Assembly: GCF_003867015.1 (NCBI RefSeq)
Contig: NZ_CP032548.1
Location: forward strand, 2,547,001-2,611,000
DNA length: 64,000 nt
Direction: 5' to 3'
From: Tenacibaculum singaporense
GTDB taxonomy: Bacteria > Bacteroidota > Bacteroidia > Flavobacteriales > Flavobacteriaceae
Shown here one piece after another: positions 55,934 through 63,908 of this stretch. The notes under the pieces are model-generated. The model worked only from the letters and a program-made list of their open reading frames with translations, was not told the DNA's origin and did no database searches. The translations under genes were made by a program, and so were the position numbers. Within the stretch, counting starts at the first letter, position 1; the number at the start of each line of letters is the position of its first letter.

Positions 55934-56692
55934 CTATCTTGTAAATACTAATTCAGTTTCGGTAGACATTTCTTCAGAAAAACCGTATCCTTCCACATCA
56001 AAACCTTTTAACTCTTCTAAAGTCTCCACGTTATTATCTATAATGTAACGCACCATTAATCCACGAGCTTTCTTAGCAAAGGTCATAATAGTTTTATACT
56101 GTCCATTTTTAAAATCTTTAAAAACGGGAGTTATCATAGGTACTTTTAATGCTTTTTTAGGAAGTGCTTTAAAATATTCTGTACTTGCTAAATTAATTAA
56201 CAACTCTCCATCTCCTAATTCTTCATTTAGCGACTCAGCCAATGTAGTATCCCAAAACTTATATAAGTTTTCTCTTCTACCTACTTTTAACTTAGTTCCC
56301 ATTTCTAAACGATAAGGTTGAATTAAATCCAACGGTTTTAACAAACCGTATAACCCTGATAAAATTCTTAATTTCTCTTGTAAAACTGGAATCTTATCTT
56401 CTGATATAGAACTGGCATCAATACCTCTGTACACTTCACCTGTAAACGCAAATACTGCTTGTTTTGCATTATCTAAAGAAAAAGGAGGTTGCCAATCTTG
56501 ATTTCTATCATAATTTAAACTTGCTAAATCATCAGAAATCTTCATTAACTCGCTTAATTTTTTTCTTGATAATGTTTTTAACTTCTTATTCAGTTTTTCA
56601 GATTGTTCTAAAAACCTAGGTTGTGTATATACATCAGTAGTAACTTTGCTTTCAAAGTCTAACGATTTTGCTGGTGATATTATAATTTTCAT
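55934..56692 (-). CDS. yaaA: YaaA peroxide-stress protein
   Basis: A 252-residue cytoplasmic protein of the YaaA/UPF0246 family: MKIIISPAKSLDFESKV at the N-terminus, FTGEVYRGIDASSI, LSGLYGLLKPLDLIQPYRLE, and KKARGLMVRYIIDN. YaaA lowers intracellular free iron under peroxide stress in E. coli and has a DNA-binding fold. Length is typical. Confidence 0.93.
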   Translation of the reverse strand: MKIIISPAKSLDFESKVTTDVYTQPRFLEQSEKLNKKLKTLSRKKLSELMKISDDLASLNYDRNQDWQPPFSLDNAKQAVFAFTGEVYRGIDASSISEDKIPVLQEKLRILSGLYGLLKPLDLIQPYRLEMGTKLKVGRRENLYKFWDTTLAESLNEELGDGELLINLASTEYFKALPKKALKVPMITPVFKDFKNGQYKTIMTFAKKARGLMVRYIIDNNVETLEELKGFDVEGYGFSEEMSTETELVFTR

Positions 56693-56785
56693 GCTATAAA
56701 ATTTAAAGTAAAAATAAGAAGCTATTTTAAAATCATCAATTACTTCAGGTAATTTAAATTGATTGTAGTATTAATTTTTTTAATA

Positions 56786-57562
56786 CTAAACTTGTAATCC
56801 GTCATAAGCTAAGAACACATTTTCAGGCAACTCTTTTTCAACCTCATCGTGTAATCCTAACAATTCACTAATATGTGTTAAATATGCTTTTTTAGGTTTA
56901 ATTTCTTCTATAAAACTTAATGATTCTTCTAAGTTAAAATGTGTTTTATGAGGTTCTCTTCGTAAACCTGTCACAATCAAAACATCAAGGTTTTTTAGCT
57001 TTTCTTTCTCTTCTTCTGAAATAGTTTTAATATCGGTTATATATGCTACATTATTAAAACGGTATCCGAGAATTGGTAAATTACCGTGCATTACTTCAAT
57101 TGGAGTGACCTCTACTCCCTCTAACTCAAAACTTTCTTTATGTGAAATAATAGTTGGAGCTACACTTGGTGCACTTGGGTATCGATTTTCTGTTGCAAAT
57201 ATATAATCGTATCGCTTTTGTAAAACTCCTAGCACTCTTTCTGTTAAATATATAGGTACTGGTCCTATTTGAAAGCAGTACGGACGAATTTCATCTAAAC
57301 CAGCTATATGATCTGCATGTTCATGGGTAAATAAAATTCCGTTGATTGACGCCACTTCTTCACGCATCATTTGCTGGCGAAAATCAGGCCCACAATCAAT
57401 CACATAATTAATATCATTCCATGAAACTAGCACCGAAGATCGTAATCTTTTGTCTTTCGGGTTTTTAGATAAAGCTACAGGGTGTTTACTTGTAATCATT
57501 GGAACTCCAGTAGAAGTTCCCGTTCCTAAAAAAGTTATTTTTACTTGATTTTTTTTCTTCAT
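56786..57562 (-). CDS. MBL-fold hydrolase, PhnP-like
   Basis: The start at 57562 (258 residues) is chosen because a TATTTTTG -7 box ends nine bases upstream; the GTG at 57571 overlaps that box. Motifs: ITFLGTGTSTGVPMI, VIDCGPDFRQQ, the metal-binding HEHADHIAGLDEIRP, and AYLTHISELLGLHDE. This is the single-domain MBL type often annotated as phosphoribosyl cyclic-phosphodiesterase-like, but the substrate is uncertain here. Divergent from the large gene at 57644. Confidence 0.9.
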   Translation of the reverse strand: MKKKNQVKITFLGTGTSTGVPMITSKHPVALSKNPKDKRLRSSVLVSWNDINYVIDCGPDFRQQMMREEVASINGILFTHEHADHIAGLDEIRPYCFQIGPVPIYLTERVLGVLQKRYDYIFATENRYPSAPSVAPTIISHKESFELEGVEVTPIEVMHGNLPILGYRFNNVAYITDIKTISEEEKEKLKNLDVLIVTGLRREPHKTHFNLEESLSFIEEIKPKKAYLTHISELLGLHDEVEKELPENVFLAYDGLQV

Positions 57563-57570
57563 TTTCACCA

Positions 57571-57578
57571 CAAAAATA
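57571..57578 (-). promoter_or_regulatory. -7 box of the MBL hydrolase gene
   Basis: TATTTTTG on the minus strand, about eight bases before the chosen ATG; predicts a very short 5' leader. Confidence 0.5.
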
Positions 57579-57611
57579 CAACAAAAATTGTCTGTTCGTT
57601 TGTAATTTCAG

Positions 57612-57619
57612 TACATTTG
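57612..57619 (+). promoter_or_regulatory. -7 box of the gene at 57644
   Basis: TACATTTG with a TTG at 57588-57590, 21 bases upstream, a spacing close to the Bacteroidota -33/-7 consensus. Confidence 0.55.
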
Positions 57620-57643
57620 TACTACGTAACAAAAAACAACAAA

Positions 57644-59086
57644 ATGGCAATTACGTTAAAAGGAGATCAAAAGATAAACACTGTACCAACTACCAAGATG
57701 AAAGCGTTAAAAATTAACTTAAACGCTCATATATATGGAACTTTTGCAGAAATTGGAGCTGGTCAAGAAACTGTTCGTAATTTTTTTAGAGCTGGTGGAG
57801 CTTCTGGTACAATAGCAAAAGCTATGAGTGCTTATGATAAAGATTTTTCTGATGCCATTTATGGAGTTGAGAAAGACAATCGTTATGTTACCGAACCTCG
57901 ATTAAAAAAGATGCTAAAGCATGAAATGGATTTAATTGAGGAGCGTCTTGATCGTCAAAAACATCCTGATAAATTATTTTTTAGTTATGCTAACACGGTA
58001 GCAACCATTAACTTCACGAAGAAATTCAAAGGTCATGGTTGGGTTGGTATTCGTTTTCAATTAGACCCATTAGAAGATTATAATGAAATTGTTTTACACC
58101 TTCGTTTTAAAGAAACTGATGCTCGTCAACAACAGGAAACATTAGGAGTTTTAGGTGTAAATTTAATTTACGGAGCCTACTATTTAAATGACAATCCAAA
58201 AGATTTATTAAAGTCTTTTTATGATAACATTGATAAAGATCGTTTAGAGATTGACATGATTAATTTCTCTGGACCTCGCTTTATGTATGTTGACAACCGT
58301 TTAATGAGTTTACAACTTGTTAAAAACGGAATGACAAACGCAGTAATGTTTGGTCCTGACGGAAACAACTTATTGCCTGCACAAGTACTTTACAAAAAGA
58401 ATATTTTAGCACTTCGTGGTAGCTACAGACCTGTTACTAAGGTAAACATGGATATGTTTGAACGTGCTAAACAACTATTTTTTGATGAGAATAAGGTAGA
58501 CCCTAAGAAAACAAAAATCATTTTTGAAATTACCTTAAGTAATCTTCGTGCTGAAGGGGAAATTAATGAACGTGACTTCTTAGATAGAGCCGAACTATTA
58601 TGTTCTCTTGGTCAAAACGTTATGATTACCAATTATCAAGAATATTTTAAGTTAGTGGAATACTTTAGTGAATATACCAAAGAGCGTATGGGACTTGCTA
58701 TGGGTGTTTACAACTTGATTCAGATTTTTGATGAAAAATACTACCGTGATTTAAGTGGAGGTATTTTAGAAGCTTTTGGTAAACTTTTCTACAGAGACTT
58801 AAAGGTATACATGTATCCTTATAAAAATGAGGAAACAGGCGAGTATATAACTAGTGAAAACCTTAAAGTACATCCAAGAATGAAAGAACTTTACAAGTTC
58901 TTTAAAAACAATGGTCGATTAATTGATATAAAAGATTTTAATCCTGATATTTTACACATTTTCTCTAGAAAAGTTTTAAAGAAGATAAAAAACGGAGAAG
59001 ATGGATGGGAAGAAATGCTTCCTAAAGGAGTATCTGAAACCATTAAAGAAAAACGTTTATTTGGGTGCACAAAAAGAATTAGATAG
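57644..59086 (+). CDS. large conserved flavobacterial protein of unknown function
   Basis: Starting at 57644 (480 residues, MAITLKGDQKINTVPTTKMK) after a good promoter; the frame to 57545 is not supported. It is a soluble protein with no signal peptide and several conserved-looking blocks, such as GTFAEIGAGQETVRNFFRAG, TNAVMFGPDGNNLLPAQVLY and GGILEAFGKLFYRDLKVYMY. Homologues are often labelled TonB-dependent receptor or nicotinate-nucleotide adenylyltransferase in databases, but no barrel, plug or nucleotidyltransferase motif is evident. Function not recognised. Confidence 0.75.
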   Translation: MAITLKGDQKINTVPTTKMKALKINLNAHIYGTFAEIGAGQETVRNFFRAGGASGTIAKAMSAYDKDFSDAIYGVEKDNRYVTEPRLKKMLKHEMDLIEERLDRQKHPDKLFFSYANTVATINFTKKFKGHGWVGIRFQLDPLEDYNEIVLHLRFKETDARQQQETLGVLGVNLIYGAYYLNDNPKDLLKSFYDNIDKDRLEIDMINFSGPRFMYVDNRLMSLQLVKNGMTNAVMFGPDGNNLLPAQVLYKKNILALRGSYRPVTKVNMDMFERAKQLFFDENKVDPKKTKIIFEITLSNLRAEGEINERDFLDRAELLCSLGQNVMITNYQEYFKLVEYFSEYTKERMGLAMGVYNLIQIFDEKYYRDLSGGILEAFGKLFYRDLKVYMYPYKNEETGEYITSENLKVHPRMKELYKFFKNNGRLIDIKDFNPDILHIFSRKVLKKIKNGEDGWEEMLPKGVSETIKEKRLFGCTKRIR

Positions 59087-59151
59087 TCTTTTTTATTACT
59101 CTTTTTAAACCTTTCGCTATCTTTAAGGTCTAACAGCTAAATAGTTTTTAG

Positions 59152-59697
59152 TTGATTGACGAAATTACACTTATAGATCAATTACAGCAATCTACTACTA
59201 AAGAGGTTGCTTTTAAAAGCCTTGTATCGCAATATAAAGAGCGATTGTATTGGCATATACGAAAGATTGTAATTTCTCATGAAGATGCTGATGATGTTTT
59301 ACAAAACACCTTTATAAAGGTTTACAAAAACATTAATCAGTTTAAAAGAGATAGTAAACTATTTTCCTGGATGTATAGAATAGCTACTAACGAAGCTATA
59401 ACTTTCATCAATAAAAAAGCTAAAGAAAAAAACATTCATATTTCTGATTATCAACTACAAATCACTTCTACCCTAGATAGTGATTATTGGTTTTCAGGTG
59501 ATGAAATTCAACTTATTTTACAAAAAGCAATTGCTACATTGCCTCAAAAGCAGCAATTAGTCTTTAATATGAAGTACTTTGATGAAATGAAATATGAGGA
59601 AATCTCTGAGATTCTTGACACCTCAGTCGGAGCTTTAAAAGCCTCGTATCATATAGCAGCAAAAAAAATAGAGCATTTTATAAAGAACTATAATTAA
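59152..59697 (+). CDS. ECF-type sigma-70 factor
   Basis: A 181-residue sigma factor starting at TTG (LIDEITLIDQLQQ). Region 2: YKERLYWHIRKIVISHEDAD then DVLQNTFIKVYKNI (about 28-62) with FSWMYRIATNEAITFI, and region 4: LPQKQQLVFNMKYFDEMKYE then EISEILDTSVGALKASYHIA. It heads a three-gene operon with a membrane protein and an exported Spy-like protein, the usual form of a stress-responding sigma/anti-sigma unit. No ATG lies at the right place, so TTG is chosen. Confidence 0.92.
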   Translation: MIDEITLIDQLQQSTTKEVAFKSLVSQYKERLYWHIRKIVISHEDADDVLQNTFIKVYKNINQFKRDSKLFSWMYRIATNEAITFINKKAKEKNIHISDYQLQITSTLDSDYWFSGDEIQLILQKAIATLPQKQQLVFNMKYFDEMKYEEISEILDTSVGALKASYHIAAKKIEHFIKNYN

Positions 59698-59730
59698 ACC
59701 TTTTACAAAAACAATAGTCTTACTAGGGTA

Positions 59731-60267
59731 ATGAATGAAAAAATAAAACATACTATAAATTTCATAAACCAAAAAGCTGGTAAAAATTGTGGCTTTTCAG
59801 TTCCTCAAAACTATTTTGAAGAAGTTGAAGAAAGGATTAACACTTCCGTTTTTATAGATAGTTTACCTAAAAAGAAGACATTCAATACTCCTGGTGATTA
59901 TTTTGATACCTTTGAAACTCAAATTCTATCAAGATTAGCTACAGAACAAACTACAGAAACGAAAGTAATTTCATTACGTAAAAGAGTTTTACAGTACATT
60001 CCTCTAGCTGCTGCGGCTTCCGTTTTACTTTTCATCGGTATTAATTATTTTAACGCCCAAAAAATTACTTTTGAAGATATAACTATTACTGATATAGAAT
60101 CTTGGTATGAAAATGGATATGGTAATATTGACAATAGTGAGCTTGCGGCAACATTAAACACTTCTGAACTAGACGAAGATATATTAGCCTCTATTAGTGA
60201 TGAAACATTAGAAGATTACTTAAATTCTGTTGATACACCAACACTTATAAACGAAATAGAACAATGA
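59731..60267 (+). CDS. probable membrane anti-sigma factor
   Basis: A 178-residue protein with one predicted span (about residues 90-107, IPLAAAASVLLFIGINYF), a cytoplasmic N-terminal half with PQNYFEEVEERIN/PGDYFDTFETQI repeats, and an acidic exported C-terminal part. Position directly after the sigma gene and the topology support an anti-sigma role; it has no zinc HxxxCxxC motif, so it would be a non-ZAS type. Its stop overlaps the start of the next gene by four bases. Confidence 0.75.
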   Translation: MNEKIKHTINFINQKAGKNCGFSVPQNYFEEVEERINTSVFIDSLPKKKTFNTPGDYFDTFETQILSRLATEQTTETKVISLRKRVLQYIPLAAAASVLLFIGINYFNAQKITFEDITITDIESWYENGYGNIDNSELAATLNTSELDEDILASISDETLEDYLNSVDTPTLINEIEQ

Positions 60268-60725
60268 TGAAGAAACATTTACTTATATTATTTATAGCTT
60301 TCATATCCTTCTTTTCTGTTCAAGCGCAAACAAGAAAAGGAAATTATGAAAAGGTTAAAGCTTTTAAGGTTGCTTTTCTTTCTGAAAAGTTAAACTTAAC
60401 AGAAGAAGAAGCCAATAAGTTTTGGCCACTATACAATGTATATGACAAAAAAATGATTGAACTTCATAAAGCAGAACGTTACAGTATAAAAAAGAAAATA
60501 CTTAGTTGTGGAGGAATTGATAGCTTAACCGATAAAGAATCTAAAGAAATTGTTAATAAAATTAAGTCTGTTTCAAAAGAACAATATGAAACTAAAAATA
60601 ATTTTTATAACAAACTTTCTACCTTTTTATCAGATAAAAAAATCCTCACCTTGGAGGTGGCTGAACACGAATTTCACCGAAAGCTTATAAAAAAGCTAAA
60701 GGGCGAAAAAAAGAAACATCGATAA
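60264..60725 (+). CDS. exported Spy/CpxP-like sensor protein of the sigma operon
   Basis: A 153-residue exported protein (signal MMKKHLLILFIAFISFFSVQ, then AQ) with mostly charged helices and LNLTEEEANKFWPLYNVYDK, a Spy/CpxP-like LTxxQ-type helix pair. Related flavobacterial proteins are called sensor of ECF-type sigma factor. It follows the anti-sigma gene with a four-base overlap, so translation is coupled. It likely senses unfolded envelope proteins or metal, but this is an inference. Confidence 0.8.
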   Translation: MMKKHLLILFIAFISFFSVQAQTRKGNYEKVKAFKVAFLSEKLNLTEEEANKFWPLYNVYDKKMIELHKAERYSIKKKILSCGGIDSLTDKESKEIVNKIKSVSKEQYETKNNFYNKLSTFLSDKKILTLEVAEHEFHRKLIKKLKGEKKKHR

Positions 60726-60768
60726 GTAAAAAAAGGAAGCTTTAAAAGCTTCCTTTTTTTACTTATCG
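60720..60768. terminator. 49-bp perfect-dyad bidirectional terminator
   Basis: Two perfectly complementary 24-base arms around a single centre base (60744). The inner stem has GGAAGCTTT and T7/A7 arms. It contains the stop codons of both convergent genes (60725 and 60759), so the last few codons of each gene are part of the hairpin. Confidence 0.92.
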
Positions 60769-60956
60769 ACTAAGGCTAAACAAACATATAAATCTGGTTT
60801 ATTAGCCGTAAATTGTTTTAGCCAAATAGTTAGTTCATCTATTTCATAGGGTAGTAATCTACCTAAAGCTTTTTCAAGCTCTTTACAAAATAAATCAGCG
60901 TTAAAACTAACCTTTTGAAGTACAGTTTTCGTGTACTCATACATAGCTCTTGCCAT
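60759..60956 (-). CDS. small conserved flavobacterial protein
   Basis: A 65-residue protein (MARAMYEYTKTVLQKVSFNA, ends LYVCLALVDK) with one predicted helix pair and PYEIDELTIWLKQF. I recognise the sequence pattern as a small protein conserved in Flavobacteriaceae, without a known function. It shares its terminator with the sigma operon. Confidence 0.78.
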   Translation of the reverse strand: MARAMYEYTKTVLQKVSFNADLFCKELEKALGRLLPYEIDELTIWLKQFTANKPDLYVCLALVDK

Positions 60957-61034
60957 ATTTATTGGGGTTATCTGTTATTAAATACTGGACGTAATTTACG
61001 AAATTTTATTCCAATGTTAGTGTTAAAATTTATC

Positions 61035-61070
61035 AAAAAAAAGCGAGACTTAAATAAGTCTCGCTTTTTT
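61035..61070. terminator. terminator of the gene at 61091
   Basis: Stem AAAAGCGAGACTT / AAGTCTCGCTTTT with T on both strands. Confidence 0.9.
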
Positions 61071-61090
61071 AAACATATAATTTATAGTAC

Positions 61091-61357
61091 TTATAAACTA
61101 TTTACTTTTTCTATTAAAGCGTTTGCTCTTGACTCTAACTCAGCGCTTACTGCTTTATAGTGAGCCTTTTTATCTTCAACATTTTTTGCATTCACCTTTG
61201 CAATTAAATCATCAAAAGTTACAATAACCTCATCAACAATAGCATCTGCTTTCGCTTTATCAGCTTCAGGGTTTAATTGTACTGTTATTTGACAAATATC
61301 AATAATGTCTCCTAATGTATAGTTGATATCTTTCTTTAAATTTTTTATGCTTGCCAT
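61091..61357 (-). CDS. small conserved helical protein
   Basis: An 88-residue Lys/Ala/Asp-rich soluble protein (MASIKNLKKDINYTLGDIID, ISELE-like charged helices, ending EKVNSL). The pattern is seen in a flavobacterial protein family of unknown function. It is near, and in the same direction as, the CAT-family gene upstream (22 bases apart). Confidence 0.72.
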   Translation of the reverse strand: MASIKNLKKDINYTLGDIIDICQITVQLNPEADKAKADAIVDEVIVTFDDLIAKVNAKNVEDKKAHYKAVSAELESRANALIEKVNSL

Positions 61358-61379
61358 AATTATAAATTTTGATGCAAAA

Positions 61380-62006
61380 TTAATCGATTTTATCTAATTC
61401 TTGTTGAAATTTTCCAAAAAACTGCCCTACATGATATCCATCTACCAAAGCATGGTTTACATTAATCGCTACAGGCATTAACATTTTTTTATTTTGCTCC
61501 TTTATTTTACCAAAAGCCAATTGAGGTACGCTATCGTTTTTATTTCCTGAAAACGGCTCTTTATGCCCTGAAAAACTAACCCAAGGAATAGCTGAGCAAT
61601 GTATACATCCTAAAGAGTACTTAGGCGGAAACAAATCATTAGAATTTAAAATTCGTTCTTTTTCCTTTTGAAAATTAAGTTGGAATTCCTCAAAGCTTTC
61701 AGAATAACCTATATACGAGAATCCAAAAGTATTATCAGGTCTTGCAATAGTTGCTGAAGCATTAATTCGTTCATAAACAACAACCATATCATCCTCTAAT
61801 CTATATTTTAAATTCTCAACTGTATTTATAGCTTTCATACAAGCATGTAAGTATCGGACAAAAAAGGACTGATTCTTTTCTTTTGCTAATTGATAGATTA
61901 TAGACACATCTACATCTGCAACTAATCCAAAAGTTGGATCTTCTAAAGTTCTAAAATGTCTAAAAAGTTCTTTCCTATTCCAACTTTCAATATCTAGGTA
62001 TTTCAT
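61380..62006 (-). CDS. CatA-like chloramphenicol acetyltransferase family protein
   Basis: A 208-residue protein with the family's catalytic motif HxxxDG in NVNHALVDGYHVGQFF (about 183-198) and N-terminal WNRKELFRHFR. Lengths and blocks (SLGCIHCSAIPWVSFSGHKE) match chromosomal CatA-like O-acetyltransferases of flavobacteria. Whether it acetylates chloramphenicol is unknown; relatives often act on other acceptors. It abuts the HAD gene on the same strand. Confidence 0.85.
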   Translation of the reverse strand: MKYLDIESWNRKELFRHFRTLEDPTFGLVADVDVSIIYQLAKEKNQSFFVRYLHACMKAINTVENLKYRLEDDMVVVYERINASATIARPDNTFGFSYIGYSESFEEFQLNFQKEKERILNSNDLFPPKYSLGCIHCSAIPWVSFSGHKEPFSGNKNDSVPQLAFGKIKEQNKKMLMPVAINVNHALVDGYHVGQFFGKFQQELDKID

Positions 62007-62693
62007 TTATAAAAATTTTAATACATCTGTAATACTAGATACTGTTTTGTAAGCATCTGATTTTTGCTCTTCTTTAACTTCTTCGTGTGCCCATGTTGTA
62101 TGAAACGGAACATGAATTGCTGTTGCTCCTATTTCAATTAACGGTAACACATCTGATTTTAATGAGTTTCCAATCATTAAAAACTCTGAAGGATTAATAT
62201 CCAAGCGTTTTACTAATTTTTTATAATCAGTTTTTTTCTTCTCACTCATCACTTCTGTATGATGAAAATATTTCAAAATTCCTGATTTAGCCAACTTACG
62301 TTCTTGATCTAATAAGTCTCCTTTGGTTGCTACAATTAATTTATATTTTCCATGCAATTCTTGTAACACCTCTTCTACCCCATCTAGCAACTCTATTGGT
62401 TTTTCTAACATGTCTTTTCCTATTTCAAGAATTGCTTCCATTTTTTTAGGACTGATTTTATAGTTAGAAATTTCCAGAGCGCATTCAACCATTGACAGCA
62501 TAAAACCTTTTACTCCGTACCCGTATATTTTAAGATTTTCTATTTCTTTTTTAAATAACTCTTGATGGATTTTATTCTCTGTTTCATAATCGGACAATAA
62601 TCGAGCAAAATCATCTTCAGCATCACGAAAGTAGGTCTCGTTTACCCAAAGAGTATCATCAGCATCAAAGGATATTATTTTAATATTATTCAT
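62007..62693 (-). CDS. HAD family hydrolase
   Basis: A 228-residue phosphatase-like protein of the HAD family with the nucleophile motif SFDADDTLW (Asp10/Asp12), [13 protein letters not shown] with the Thr/Lys of motif II, and [16 protein letters not shown] (motif IV). A cap domain lies at about 20-90. Its substrate is unknown; it starts inside kdsB (overlap of eight bases) so the two genes are coupled, but a link to Kdo is not proved. Confidence 0.87.
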   Translation of the reverse strand: MNNIKIISFDADDTLWVNETYFRDAEDDFARLLSDYETENKIHQELFKKEIENLKIYGYGVKGFMLSMVECALEISNYKISPKKMEAILEIGKDMLEKPIELLDGVEEVLQELHGKYKLIVATKGDLLDQERKLAKSGILKYFHHTEVMSEKKKTDYKKLVKRLDINPSEFLMIGNSLKSDVLPLIEIGATAIHVPFHTTWAHEEVKEEQKSDAYKTVSSITDVLKFL

Positions 62694-63420
62694 TTTCTAA
62701 TAATTTTATGGCTTTTTCTAGGTCTTCAGGAGTATCAATACCAATACTTTCTACTGAAGTTTCTATCATTTTTATTTTTTTCCCTACTTCTAAGTAACGA
62801 ATACATTCAATTTTTTCAGCAGCCTCTATTGGTGTCATTGGTGTATAATAAAAATCAATTAACGCTTCTTTTCTGAATGCATAAACTCCTTTGTGCTTAT
62901 AATAGTTTACAGCAACTTCTTTATCTCGATGATATGGAATTACACTTCTTGAAAAGTAAATAGCAAAATCATTTGCATCAGTAATTACCTTAACGTTATT
63001 TGGATTTTGAATATCTTCCTCATTCGTCATTTTTACTTTCAGTGATGCTAAATCTATTTCTTTTTGAGTATCAGATTTAAAAACACTAATTAGTTTTGAT
63101 AATGAAACTGTATCAATAAAAGGTTCGTCTCCTTGTACATTCACCACAATATCTACATCTAAATTTTCAACTGCTTCTGCTATTCTATCAGAACCACATT
63201 CATGTTCCTTTTTACTCATTAAAACCTTACCTCCTACTTTTTCTATAGAGTTATAAATTACTTCGGAATCGGTTACCACATATACCTCATCAAAAAGGTT
63301 TGCTTTTACAGCTGCTTCATAGGTTCTTACAATTACAGGTTTTCCTCCTAAGTCCTTCATCAATTTCCCCGGAAAACGTGACGCACTATAACGTGCAGGT
63401 ATCATTGCTATTATCTTCAT
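62686..63420 (-). CDS. kdsB: 3-deoxy-manno-octulosonate cytidylyltransferase
   Basis: Activates Kdo with CTP for lipopolysaccharide inner core. The 244 residues contain [14 protein letters not shown] (6-19), [29 protein letters not shown], and [18 protein letters not shown]. Length is typical. It heads the group kdsB-HAD-CAT, and its promoter (TATCTTTG, 63445-63452) is divergent from the attenuator-like leader region. Confidence 0.96.
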   Translation of the reverse strand: MKIIAMIPARYSASRFPGKLMKDLGGKPVIVRTYEAAVKANLFDEVYVVTDSEVIYNSIEKVGGKVLMSKKEHECGSDRIAEAVENLDVDIVVNVQGDEPFIDTVSLSKLISVFKSDTQKEIDLASLKVKMTNEEDIQNPNNVKVITDANDFAIYFSRSVIPYHRDKEVAVNYYKHKGVYAFRKEALIDFYYTPMTPIEAAEKIECIRYLEVGKKIKMIETSVESIGIDTPEDLEKAIKLLENE

Positions 63421-63444
63421 AAATAATCATAAGTGTTTACGTAT

Positions 63445-63452
63445 CAAAGATA
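63445..63452 (-). promoter_or_regulatory. -7 box of kdsB
   Basis: TATCTTTG on the minus strand, 24 bases before the kdsB ATG. Confidence 0.55.
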
Positions 63453-63551
63453 CATATTTAAACTGCCATCATAAAAACTGATAATACTCACATTGATAAA
63501 ACTTTAACATTAAATACTTTTTGATTTTATTCAATTATTAAAAACTTTTAC

Positions 63552-63559
63552 TACTTTTG
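63552..63559 (+). promoter_or_regulatory. -7 box of the attenuator-like leader transcript
   Basis: TACTTTTG fits TAnnTTTG and ends seven bases before the leader ATG at 63567. A TTTTTG upstream at 63518-63523 is 28 bases away, longer than usual for a -33 box. Confidence 0.5.
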
Positions 63560-63566
63560 AATCATT

Positions 63567-63701
63567 ATGAAGGCGCTTTTAGGCACATACACGTTTATTT
63601 TTAACACAATCAACTCGATTATGTGTACTGCCCGCATGCACAAACAATATGTATATGTAACTAAAAGCACCCAAAGAAACAGATTTAAACATCGATTTTA
63701 A
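63567..63701 (+). CDS. leader ORF of a possible attenuator
   Basis: A 44-codon frame from ATG at 63567 to TAA at 63701, coding MKALLGTYTFIFNTINSIMC and then TARMHKQYVYVTKSTQRNRF, KHRF. It resembles no known protein. Codons 7-18 are rich in Thr and Ile, then Met-Cys-Thr-Ala-Arg-Met. The frame contains strand 1 (codons 2-6) and strand 2 (codons 32-35) of the RNA structure described at 63572-63757. An internal ATG at 63621 is a second possible start. Translation is suggested, not shown. Confidence 0.45.
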   Translation: MKALLGTYTFIFNTINSIMCTARMHKQYVYVTKSTQRNRFKHRF

Positions 63702-63757
63702 ACAATCAATTTAATATAAATTTAACCAAAGGTGCTTTTTTAAAAAAACACCTTTTT
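63572..63757 (+). promoter_or_regulatory. transcription attenuator with mutually exclusive RNA pairings
   Basis: Strand 1 (63572-63582, GGCGCTTTTAG) pairs with strand 2 (63661-63671, CTAAAAGCACC) in 10 of 11 positions. Strand 2 also pairs with strand 3 (63731-63739, GGTGCTTTT) in nine of nine. Strand 3 with its flank (63728-63734) forms a terminator hairpin with strand 4 (63749-63755), followed by T. This is the 1:2, 2:3, 3:4 arrangement of classical amino-acid attenuators. Confidence 0.6.
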
Positions 63758-63787
63758 TATTTACTAATATTTTAAATTTTAAACATT

Positions 63788-63901
63788 ATGAACACTTTTA
63801 AGTATCGAAACTCAATTAGAAAACATGTAGCCTCAACTGTAATGTACTCAGTACAAAATCCATTTTACAGAGATCCTGAATTACTAATACTTAACCCTTA
63901 A
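63788..63901 (+). CDS. 37-residue ORF after the attenuator terminator
   Basis: MNTFKYRNSIRKHVASTVMY then SVQNPFYRDPELLILNP, followed by a stop and, seven bases later, the ATG of the next gene. It has no recognisable domain. It could be a second leader or a short coupled gene of the downstream operon. Coding status uncertain. Confidence 0.45.
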   Translation: MNTFKYRNSIRKHVASTVMYSVQNPFYRDPELLILNP

Positions 63902-63908
63902 AATTATC

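Noticed and set aside
57644..59086. Label of TonB-dependent receptor for the large protein
   Set aside because: No signal peptide, plug or beta-barrel pattern is seen; the label is likely an inherited database error.
61380..62006. Acquired chloramphenicol-resistance gene
   Set aside because: It lies in an ordinary chromosomal gene group without mobile elements; similar genes are native to flavobacteria.
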